This document shows positions 24,001 to 36,000 of a stretch of 64,000 nt of DNA, one piece after another. This stretch comes from Patagioenas fasciata (Eukaryota > Chordata > Aves > Columbiformes > Columbidae). Under the pieces are notes generated by a model. It was not told where the DNA came from. It saw only the letters and a list, made by a program, of their open reading frames with translations, and made no database searches. The stretch lies in contig NC_092520.1 in assembly GCF_037038585.1 (NCBI RefSeq), forward strand, positions 2,013,001 to 2,077,000, written 5' to 3'. Each line of letters begins with the position of its first letter. Within the stretch, counting starts at the first letter, position 1. The translations under genes were made by a program, and so were the position numbers.

Positions 24001-27000
24001 TCAGTGGCCACCACCACTTTAGCGCTTTCTTTCTCTGCGAGCCTCAGTGACAGCTCCTGGGAAGGGGAAGGGAGAGGAAGGGGGAAGGGGAGAGGACGGG
24101 GGAAGGGGAGAGGACGGGGGAAGGGGAGAGGACGGGGGAAGGGGAGAGGACGGGGGAAGGGGGAAGGGGAGAGGAAGGGGAAGGGAAGGGGAAAGGAAGA
24201 GGAAAAAAAGAGGAAGGGGGAAGGGGAAAGAAAGAGGAAGGGGGAAGGGGAAAGAAAGAGGAAAGGGGAAGGGGAAAGAAAGAGGAAAGGGGAAGGGGAA
24301 AGAAAGAGGAAAGGGGAAGGGGAAAGAAAGAGGAAAGGGGAAGGGGAAAGAAAGAGGAAAGGGGAAGGGGAAAGAAAGAGGAAAGGGGAAGGGGAAAGAA
24401 AGAGGAAAGGGGAAGGGGAAAGAGGAAGAGAGACAATATAAAATATAAAAATCACAAGGGCAAAACCCCAGTCTTCCTACTTACCCGTAACATGCAGTGA
24501 TATAAAAGCTCACATGGATTGTTGTGACAACCTCCATGCGCTCCCCCCGTCCCAGTCGAAACAAAGGATGATGTTATGCCTTAAACATCTAGTTTTTGAT
24601 GCTTTGGGGGGAAAAATAGCTGGCTGTGGAGCCAGACACCTTGTTTTATCTTTCCCAAGGTTTTGTGATACAACACATGGATTTTTAAGACAGAAGCAAA
24701 TAACAGTGTTGCTGTGAAGGCCTCATGGCCTATATTGGGATGATAGAGATGAACCATCTGGCAGAAAACCAACTACCAGAAGAAACCACGAACCAACAGC
24801 TACAGGTGAAACAATTCACTTCTGGTCAGTATTGTGAACTTTCCCCTCGTTTCAAGACCCCAAACCCACCTCCAGATGAGTCTTCCTAATTAGCACGAAG
24901 AGCAAACAGAGGGATGAGATGAACCACCTGTGTGCGATTTGACTACGAGTCAACCGCTTCATTCTATAAATAGGACAGCCTGGATGAGCCACTTTGAGCT
25001 CCCCTTGCTAAATAAGTGAGCTGCACGGCGATGGTTTTACTACTCACAGGTCAGCGGATGAGCCCAATTTAGGCTCAATATTAATCATTTAGTGTAAGTA
25101 GATGCACACTATATATAATGAATTATTTAGAGATAAAAGGTTGTATGATTTTTAATATACTCTTTGCTTCAGGTTACTTGCTAAGTTGGATTTGCTAAAA
25201 TTTGAAGCTGTAAACTTCTGCTCATATTTACCAAAAGCAACCATGAATTTCGTTGAACACTTATAAGACAAGGCCTATTTTGCACTTTGCTAAGAAAGGA
25301 TTTATCCAGCCAAAACAACACCTGCAAGGCCATGGACCAGAAACAATGTCAACAGCTGAACAAAACAAAGGCCCACGTGGAATCAGAGAAAAAGATCCAA
25401 CGAGAAGCAAAAAGACCCCCAAGCGAAATTTCGCTATTGGACTGAATCATGGTGTGAATGGTTATATATTAAGATATAAGGTATAAAAATATAGCAAGGT
25501 CTATAGTTTGCTATGCTCGGTTGGACCTCTGCACAGGTTCCCAGCTGGATCCAGCCCTCCTGCTAGTCTACTCCATTAATTTATGTTTTCCCTATGCATT
25601 TTGTCTCCTGAAAGTCCACTCTGCATACAGTTATCAGGCCTCACTGGAACATTTGCCTCTGGAGCTTTAAACAGCCCAGAGCAAACAGTTATCAGGGAGA
25701 GAAGAATCCTGACAGTTTGCTTGGTGAATGGACAGACATCCGCAGAGAAGATCAGCTGCATTCGGTTTGCTGTATTTCCCCCACGCAGTAAATAATAGAG
25801 TGAACGCGCCACCAAACTCTTTTAAGTCACGCTTCTCTCTAAGAAATCTAAACATTGTTCTGCTGTAAGCGGAACCCTAAATGACTCTCTTGTGACAACC
25901 CCCCTCCAGAGGACGTCATGGGATCAATCAACAATATCACAGAATGGACTGGGTTGGAAAAGACCTCAGAGATCATCCAGTCCAAGCCTTGGTCCAACTC
26001 CAGTCCATTGACCAGATCATGGCACTAAGTGCCATGGCCAATCTCAGTTTCAAAACCTCCAGGGCCGGTGAGTCCAGCACCTCCCTGGGCAGCCATTCCA
26101 ATGCTGACCACTCTCTCTGCACAGAATTGCTTTCTCATCTCCAGCCTCAATTGCCCCTGGCCGAGTTGAAGCCCATGCCCCCTTGTCCTATTGCTGACTG
26201 CCTGGGAGAAGAGCCCAATCCCCCCTGGCTAGAACTGCCCTTCAGGTCGTTCTAGAGAGTGCTGAGCTCACCTCTAAGCCTCCTCTGCTCCAGACTGAAC
26301 AAGCCCAGCTCCCTCAGCCTCTCCCCATAGGGCTTGTGTTCAAGGCCCTTCACCAGTCTTGTTGCTATCTTTGATATCTTTGTCTCTCTCTGATATCTTA
26401 GTTTTCCTTCTCGAGCATTGTACATTCTGCTGCTAAAGTCTTGTTAAGTTTTGTGCTATATTAATACACCTTTGCCATGTCACTAATCGCTGTAATTTGT
26501 ATTCCACCACATGCTTCTAGTAAATTCCTAATTGAATTAGACCTCTGGAGTGATTGTCTGTTATTCACTTCATGTTACCACGCAGAAATACCCAGAGTTA
26601 ACTCACATCTGTCTCAAATGTTGGGACAGGGCACGTATCGCATTCAGACTTAACCCACCCCTCATCCCATCTGGTGGGACAGGACAACTGCCCACAGCTG
26701 AAAACCACATACTCGCTGTTTTCTTCCTATGCAAACAGAGGAAAACTCATAAAAATATGATGAAGTAGAAATAAAAATACCAGCACGGATTCTCCTTCTT
26801 CAGGATTTGGGCATTTGACAGTGGAGAAGTCTGGATCTGGATCTTTTTGCTCAGGTACCGGAATGGGGGGTTGAAAGCCAAACGCTTTGAAAGCCGCCTG
26901 CACGTAGTCGTGTCCGACGCCATGAAAAGAGGTATGAACAAACTTCAAATTGGTTTGCTCGTTTAGCTCCCTGAGAAGGAAAAAAAGAAGTTCAGTAAGA

Positions 27001-30000
27001 ATTTGGTTATTTCACAAGACTGCTTTCATGGGGTAAAGCAAAAGCAAAAGAAAATGCGGTTACACTTTGTACTATTCTGCTGAGTTCTGCATTGATTTCA
27101 AAGAAGGAACTAGGGAAAAGTTCTCATTTGGACTTTCACTGGAAATTACAGAATCACAGAATGTCACGGGTTGGAGGGGACCTGGAAAGCTCATCCAGTG
27201 CAATCCCCCCATGGAGCAGGAACACTCAGCTGAGGTTCCACAGGAAGGTGTCCAGGCGGGTTTGAATGTCTGCAGAGAAGGAGACTCCACAACCTCCCTG
27301 GGCAGCCTGGGCCAGGCTCTGACACCCTCACCAGGAACAAGTTTCTTCTCACATTTAAGGGGAACCTTTTGTGTTCCAGTTCATACCCATTACCCCTTGT
27401 CCTAACACTCGTTGTCACCAAGAAGAGCCTGGCTCCATCCTCCTGACACTCACCCTTTATATATCTGTAACCATGAACGAGTCCCCCCTCAGTCTCCTCT
27501 TCTCCAGCTCCAGAGCCCCAGCTCCCTCAGCCTTTCCTCACACGGGAGATGCTCCACTCCCTTCAGCATCTTGGTGGCTGCGCTGGACTCTCTCCAGCAG
27601 TTCCCTGTCCTTCTGGAGCTGAGGGGCCACAACTGGACACAATATTCCAGGGGTGGTCTCCCCAGGGCAGAGCAGAGGGGCAGGAGAACCTCTCTGACCT
27701 ACTGACCACCCCCTTCTAACCCACCCCAGGTACCATTGGCCTTCCTGGCCACAAGGGCCCAGTGCTGGCTCATGCTCACCCTGCTGGCCCCAGGACCCCC
27801 AGGTCCCTTTCCCCTACACTGCTCCCCAACTTACACTGGAACCTGGGGTTGTTCCTGTCCAGATGCAAGACTCTACAACTGCCCTTGTTCTAGTTCATTA
27901 AATTGCTGGTTTAAAGCTTCTTCTCCTGGAAAATTAAACATTTACCTTCTGCTAAATCAGCTGAAAGTCTCCCAAGAATGAACCATTAATTTCCGCATCA
28001 AACTCAAGCTCTTCTACCACCCTGAAGATCTTACTCCGGCTCTACCTACATTATTCATTCTCCTCCTTTTATCCTTGTCGTCTGTCCCCCTTAACCTTTA
28101 ATCTCCCCACTTCTATTCCATGCATTCACACCTCAGCTTTACCCTGAATTTCTGCATTTTATTCAGAATTCTTGGGACCATATTTATTTGCATTAAATGG
28201 TTTACATCAGGGTGCTTTATTGCAGACAAGAATCCAAAGGCAGGTTGTTTTATTGTCACTTTAGCCCTAAATATGGTGACCATCTTATTCAATGACACGT
28301 CAGAGAGAGATGGGGTGAGACACAATGGAGAGATGGCCAAAAAATTATTCCCACTGCTCAATTTTCCACATGTAATCTAGAACTTCATTAAAACCCATCA
28401 TTTAAGTACATTTTGCTTTATACAATACCTGTGATAACAGATCTTCTTCAGATCCTCCATGTAGCAGTCACAGATTTTCTTCAGAGGATCCTGCCTAAGG
28501 GGACTGGTGTCTACTAGATTCTCATTCCAAGAGCCGTTCCATGGTTCAACGCACTCTTCTATACATTTGATGATCTCCTTATCGTGAGGAGCGGTGATCT
28601 GGGCTCCATTTTCCCAATAAACCTGGTGGAAGTTGAAGGAACACGACAGTGTTTATCTACAAAGATTATTAACTCCAGAAATTATTTAGCTATAGGATTC
28701 TGCGTATTTCCTGGCATCGGATCGGCTCAATTCTCAAAAATATATGGAATCAGATAGTTTATGATTTTATGTCATGATAGTTACTCAGCAACACAACCTA
28801 TTTTCAAGAAAGCTGGTGTTCAACTATTGTGTCTGAAATCACCCAGACGTGAGAAGCAGGAACTGGGCACTTTAACTCAGCACTGTGCGAACAGCAACAC
28901 AAGAAAAACACCTTCTACATAGCCTGGTATCCCTTTTGATAAAGAAGCACAACTTGCTTTTGAAATGGAAGGAAACCAGATAAGCGTGTGCCAAGGTACA
29001 TGTTTGTCCGTAACTGAACAACTATAATCTAGCAGCGAGAAACCCTGTCAAACTATAAAAAGGTTTTGTTAAGGAATTATTTAGACGCTTGTTTCCATCA
29101 GGATGGTTGAATTCACAGCGCCGACTTTCTACTGAGGCCCATTCATCTCTCTTTTCTTCTGGCTTTTACAAAACCCATTGGTACTCAGAATCTTCATAAC
29201 TTTGTCAAGTGTGGTCAGAATTGGACAAAACCTTCCGAAGCTGCTGAATTCGCGGGGGAAACAGTGAAAGATAAAACAATTCCTCTGAAAAACTAGAAAA
29301 GAATCCAGTATCTTCACAAAAGTAAAATGTTTTGTATCAGAAGACACAAACGTAATAGCTTCTTGATAAATGGAGCTATTGGAAAACTGATGTGACTTAT
29401 TTTCTTATTCATTGCAATCGCAAAGCAGAAGTAAAGGCTAGTGAAGTACTTTACAGCTTGTTCCGCTGAAGACGAGCGCAGTACAATCACCTGTCTGAGT
29501 TATCGCTGTGCAGAGTCAGATTGGTTTCCCTATCGTTGCCATTACTCACCTCTTACTAAGCTTCTAGAACGCTACATTGAGAGTTTAGGTCAGATTCTCC
29601 TCCAGTTCAGGTTCTTCTCAAGTTTAGAAAGGACAAACTGCGTTACAATAATACATACGCCACGTTTGCTGTTCTAGATGGTTACGCTGCTCCAAGTGTT
29701 CAAAATGAAGCCGCCTGCCTCTCTCCCAATGCCCAGAAAAACAACCTTAAAGTGAGCAACAAACTAGCACACAGTTTTATTAATCACCCATTAAACCATC
29801 ACCATCTTCTGCACAGTTACATACCGTGTTGGCTAATTTCCCTAAGCTCTAGCTTAGTTTTAAACTCATTTTTAAGTCTAAGAGGCGAACATATAATCGC
29901 TTAAGCATTTCTTCAGCTGCTGATTAGACTGTACGGAATGTCGAAACAGACTTGTGCTCAATATATACGACAAGTTCAAGCTTCACCTTGTATCCGTTGT

Positions 30001-33000
30001 CCTCCTTGCGGTTGTGGGACGCGGTGATCATCACACCAGCCACAGCTTTGAGCTGCTGAACAGCGTAGGGCTATAGAAGAAACCCAGAAGTGTCAGTTTA
30101 CCCAAGAGTTCTGCAGCTGGCGTAAAAAACATTACATTATTAGGACAGTTATGCAATAGGATGTCACAGGAGAAGCGGCTCTTAATGTTTCACTAGTTTA
30201 TTTGCAAATTGTATACATGAATGTGTAACATTCCCTTTTCTGTAGCTAGTAATAGAGGGAAAGCTTGTTTTATTCTGTTGCATAGGAAGATTATTCTATT
30301 TCCCAATCACATAAACAAAATTGCTAACTGGCCAACTAAAGAAAGTTTACACTAGCATTTGAGGAACAGAAAACAGGTGGGAATAGAATGAATTCATCAA
30401 AAGGCTTTTGGAAAAACAAGCTACAGGTATTTCACAAAATCCCAGAATGTCAGGGGTTGAAGGGACCTGGAAAGCTCATCCAGTGCAATCCCCCCATGGA
30501 GCAGGAACACCCAGCTGAGGTTCCACAGGAAGGGGTCCAGGCGGGTTTGAATGTCTGCAGAGAAGGAGACTCCACAGCCTCCCTGGGCAGCCTGGGCCAG
30601 GCTCTGACACCCTCACCAGGAACAAGTTTCTTCTCACATTTAAGTGGAAACTCCTCTGTTCCAGTTTGAACCCATTACCCCTTGTCCTACCACTGGTTGT
30701 CACTGAGAAGAGCCTGGCTCCATCTTCCTGACACTCACCCTTTCTATATCTGTACACATGAATGAGGTCACCCCTCAGTGTCCTCTTCTCCAGCTCCAGA
30801 GCCCCAGCTCCCTCAGCCTTTCCTCACACGGGAGATGCTCCACTCCCTTCAGCATCTTGGTGGCTGCGCTGGACTCTCTCCAGCAGTTCCCTGTCCTTCT
30901 GGAACTGAGGGGCCACAACTGGACACAATATTCCAGGGGTGGTCTCCCCAGGGCAGAGCAGAGGGGCAGGAGAACCTCTCTGACCTACTGACCACCCCCT
31001 TCTAACCCACCCCAGGTACCATTGGCCTTCCTGGCCACAAGGGCCCAGTGCTGGCTCATGCTCACCCTGCTGGCCCCAGGACCCCCAGCTCCCTTTCCCC
31101 TACACTGCTCTCCAACAGCTCCTTCCCCAACTTACACTGGAACCTGGGGTTGTTCCTGCCCAGATCCAAGACTCCACACTTGCCCTTTTTCCTAACTACA
31201 GAGCATTCCAGTCATCCCCTCCAAACAATATCCACAGCACACTAAAAAATCTTGCAGAATAGGGATTTTAAATGCTGCAAGAAAAAGCTTCTGGAGAACA
31301 GAAAGCTCTATTTTTTGAGATATTAAAAGCAGAGGCAATCCTTCATTTCTTCCACTCTAAGCAGTAGGGGTCTTACATCCAAAAACATACAGTGTGTATA
31401 TTCACACACACATAAATCTCATCTTTGACTCTTATTACACAGAGGTGTTTAAGTAGAGAATAAAGGAATGTTTCACCTGTAACTAACAAAGCCTGGACTG
31501 CAATCACTATTGCCCTCACATAGCAGCCCAGAGCGAAACGGGATTCTGTTGCCCATCCGCATACACAAAAATTCAGCGACATTCTTTTCACAGCCTCGAA
31601 GAGCCAAGCGTACGAAGCAGCCCTTATTTTTCTGAGAAGCAAATTGCTAGTTGCCATTTTTAGCAAACTTTCCAATCGTCCCTTAGCTGCGTGGTTCAAC
31701 AATGAAAAAGAAAGAGAAGATGACTCACCACAAACGGTGTAGGGACATAGGTGGAAAAGAAGTAGACAGGTACATCTTTGGCCAGCAGGACAGCGGCAGT
31801 GAGCTTTGCAAGTCTAACAACACCAAAAAGAAAGCATTTAGTCAACAGAGGACAATCCAATAGCCATTTACATTACTATATCACAGTATCACAGTATGTT
31901 TGGGATTGAAAGGGACCTCGAAAGATCATCTAGTCCAATCCCCCTGCTGGAGCAGGAACGCCTAGGTGAGGTCGCACAGGAAGGTGTCCAGGCGGCTTTG
32001 AATGTCTGCAGAGAAGGAGACTCCACAACCTCCCTGGGCAGCCTGGGCCAGGCTCTGACACCCTCACTGAGAAGAAGTTTCTTCTCAAATTTAAGTGGAA
32101 CCTCTTGTGTTCCAGCTTGATCCCATTACCCCTTGTCCTATCATTGTTTGCCACTGAGAAGAGCCTGGCTCCATTCTCGTGGCACTCACCCTTTATAAAC
32201 ATTAATAAGGTCACCCCTCAGTCTCCTCTTCTCCAAACTAAAGAGACCCAGCTCCCTCAGCCTTTCTCACACGGGAGATGCTCCACTCCCTTAATCATCT
32301 TTGTTGCCCTGCGCTGGACTCTCTCCAGCAGTTCCCTGTCCTTCTGGAACTGAGGGGCCCAGAACTGGACACAATATTCCAGATGGGGTCTCACCAGGGC
32401 GGAATAGAGGGGAAGGAGGACCTCTCTCAATCAACTGACCACCCCCCTTGTAATACACCCGAGGATGCCATTGGCCTTCCTGGCCACAAGGGCCCAGTGC
32501 TGGCTCATGCTCATCCTGTTGTCCACCAGGACCCCCAGGTCCCTTTCCCCTACACTGCTCTCTAATATGTAATTTCCCAACCTATACTGGAACTTGGGAT
32601 TGTTCCTGCCCAGATGCAGGACTCTACACTTGTCCTTGTTAAATTTCATCAGGTTATTCCCCGCTCAACTCTCCAGCCTGTCCAGGTCCCGCTGGATGGC
32701 AGCACAGATTCCAGTGTCAGCCACTCCTCCCAGCTTAGTGTCATCAGCAGACTTGCTGATAGTACACTCAACTCCCTCGTCCAAATCGTTAATGAATATA
32801 TTGAATAATATTGGCCCCAGTACTGACCCCTGAGGCACTCCACTAGATACTGGCCTCCAACTGGACTCCGCACCATTGACCACTGCTCTCTGGCTTCTCT
32901 CTTTAAACCAGTTTGCAACCCACCTCACTACTCTATTGTCTAGACTATAACCTTCATTTTACTTGTTTCTTAAATCCCTTTTTTTTTTAATTACACTAAA

Positions 33001-36000
33001 AGTAGGATCCTGCAGTTTACACAGTGAATGGAAGAGTTTTAAGGTTGCAGAATCCAAGATGGTGTTTTAATCTGTGGCTTGAAGAGCACAAGGCGCTTCA
33101 GCCAACCACCTAAATAAAGCAGTGATACCAAACCCAAAGATACAGAACCTACTGGTGGGACGCTTGTCCTTCATTCAAGGACAGAACCCATCTCCCAGGA
33201 AGTTTCAAGTACCAGATGTCAGCACCAGCAGGTCTGGGAAAGGATTCAGCATCCCACACAGCAAAGCCGTGCAGCAGCTTGGGAAATATCCACAAAGCAC
33301 ATCTAGTCCTAAAATATGCTTCTGAAAACAAGCACAGGCTTATTCTAGAAAGACTAGAAACTGTGTTTTTAAACTTTGCTTTTATTATAAATGTTTGCTT
33401 TCAAGTAGCAGGGAAACTCTCTTTCAGGTAACTGATATTAAACTGTTCTTTTCAAGTCAGGTCTACTCAGCTCAGCAGTTAATGGGAAGTCTCAGTGTCA
33501 AAACAGATGAGAGATCAAACAGGTTAAGTCTGTTCTGCTCACTCATTTTTACAAACAAGCATTAATATTTGCTTATCTCCCACGATGAGTGTATTGGATG
33601 CTTAAGTTTCAGTTCCTCAGAATTTCTCTATAACCCAAAACCACTTCATAGAGTTTGAGAGCTCAGCTTGTAGCTGACACTCCTGAAATTTTGCTTGGTG
33701 TATCAGGATGTTTTACACCTATTTAATTATGGGACATAGATCATCTGCCATGTCCCATAGAACCAAAACCACTCTTTTGGGGAGGTATAATTCCATTTTA
33801 GCACTATTGTAACTGCATGTCAGCCAAGGGTTAAAAGAAACATGTCGCTGAGAACTGATTTGCTCCTTCAATATGTGAAACTCGGCCGTCAAGTCCAAAC
33901 TCCAAGCTTTATGTGGCTGAAAAGGAACATTTTTTCTTACACTTGCACATTTCTAAGCTGTGCATAACCCCCCCTTTTTTATCCCCAAGATGTTTTGCTC
34001 CCCCAATGACCAGGGATTAGGATTTCTCACGAAATCAGAAAGTGGTTCTTTTACAGATCCTCACTCCCCTTCCCTCGCAAAGAGCAGCTTGACATCACTA
34101 GAACTTCCCATTTCAAGCATTCCAGGTAAAATATTCCCAATAGGGAAACACATCAAGAGCATGGGTATCACAATTCCAGTTCCCAGTGGGTTGCAGGTAG
34201 AATTCTTCTCCCCAAACAAGTTTAAATCAGACAGATCATAGAAAATAACAACGGTGTTAACAATAATGTGTGAACATTTAGGGATTTCAAGCTATACCTT
34301 CACATTCAAGTTTCTCTTCGTAAATTCTTTAAGTGAAACAATTAGCCTCACATTCCCCATTTTCTGGCAACTGCTATTACAGAAGCTTTAGTCCATGCCT
34401 CTCAATTATAATTTACATGGGTTAAGGGAGGGGAAAGAGCACGGTGCAGTTCATGACCAAAATATTCAACTGTGATGCATTGAAAGGCACAATATAATTT
34501 CTAGGCTGGTAAATGTGATCAATACTCATACTTCTTACTGCTGCAGTTGCTGGTGACCTGACCTCGTGTGTCATATCCAACAACAAAGCCTCTCTGCTTA
34601 AAGTCTGAAAAACACCTCTCCAGATACTTGTAGATCCCCTGGAAGGAAAAAATAAGAGAAAGATAAAAAAAGAAGAATTAGTTTTAGTGCAGCGCACACA
34701 AGCTTTAAAAATTATCTGTTCTATAGGACATAACGTCACTAGTCAAAATACAGCTCAGCAAAAATATCAATAATGATGCCCACAAAAGCATCTTTTATCT
34801 TTTTTAATCGAAAGAATGAAAGCAAATGGAGCAATAATTATGGGAAACAAAAGTAGTACAATAATAAGTGAGCAAAGAGCGTAAGCAAAGCTTGAGGTAG
34901 CAAAATCCTCAAGCAGCGAACAGAATCACAGAATGGACTGGGTTGGAAAAGACCTCAGAGATCATCCAGTCCAAGCCTTGGTCCAACTCCAGTCCATTGA
35001 CCAGATCATGGCACTAAGTGCCATGGCCAATCTCAGTTTCAAAACCTCCAGGGCCGGTGAGTCCAGCACCTCCCTGGGCAGCCATTCCAATGCTGACCAC
35101 TCTCTCTGCACAGAATTGCTTTCTCATCTCCAGCCTCAATTTCCCCTGGCAGAGTTGAAGCCCATGCCCCCTTGTCCTATTGCTGACTGCCTGGGAGAAG
35201 AGCCCAATCCCCCCCTGGCTAGAACTGCCCTTCAGGTCGTTCTAGAGAGTGCTGAGCTCACCTCTAAGCCTCCTCTTCTCCAGACTGAACAAGCCCAGCT
35301 CCCTCAGCCTCTCCCCACAGGGCTTGTGTTCAAGTCCCTTCCCCAGTCTTGTTGCTCTTCTCTGGACCCGCTCCAGCACTTCAATCTCTTTCCTGACCTG
35401 AGGGGCCCAGAACTGAACACAATACTCCAGGTGTGACCTCCCCAATGCAGAGCACAGGGGAAGGATCACTGCCCTTGTCCTGCTGACCACGCTGGTTTGG
35501 ATACAGGACAGGACACCATTGGCCTTCTTGGCCACCTGGGCACACTGTTGGCTCCTGTTGAGCTTCGTGTCCATCAGTCCCCCCAGGTCCCTTTCTGCCT
35601 GACTGCTCTCCAGCCACTCTGTGCCAGCCTGGAGCGCTGCAGGGGGTTGTTGTGGCCAAAGGGCAGGACCCGGCACTTGGCCTTGTTGAACTTCATCCCA
35701 CTGGAATCGGCCCATATTTCCAGTCTATCCAGATCCCTCTGCAGAGCACTCCCGCCTTGCAGCAGCTCCACACTCCCTCCCAACTTGGTGTCAGCAGCAA
35801 ATTTGCTGATGATGGTCTCAATCCCCAACGCTTGGTTTCAATCCGTACTGTGCTTTTAGGGATTCAAACCATCTTCTTAAGCATCCCATTGAAAAAAATC
35901 CATGTTTTGAATGCCAAAGGTAAGTTTGGTATGAGTCTGTGCTAATCCATCCTTGTGCTCACAGTACGACACCTTTTCAGCACCGTTTCCAAAGCATTAG

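Larger units (their letters stand above)
24057..26780 (-). other. PGM2L1 intron 7
   Basis: 2724 bp, donor GTATTT, acceptor CCCTTCCCAG. Its last 380 nt on the sense strand are an almost pure pyrimidine array lacking any A. It also holds the CR1 at 25936; 24500-25900 is unique AT-rich sequence. Confidence 0.92.

Noticed and set aside
24004-24455. Long Gly/Arg/Lys-rich and Pro/Phe/Leu-rich frames
   Set aside because: Products of the 18-bp and 24-bp purine repeats; both units are multiples of three so all frames stay open. Only the last part of the minus frame, exon 8, is coding.
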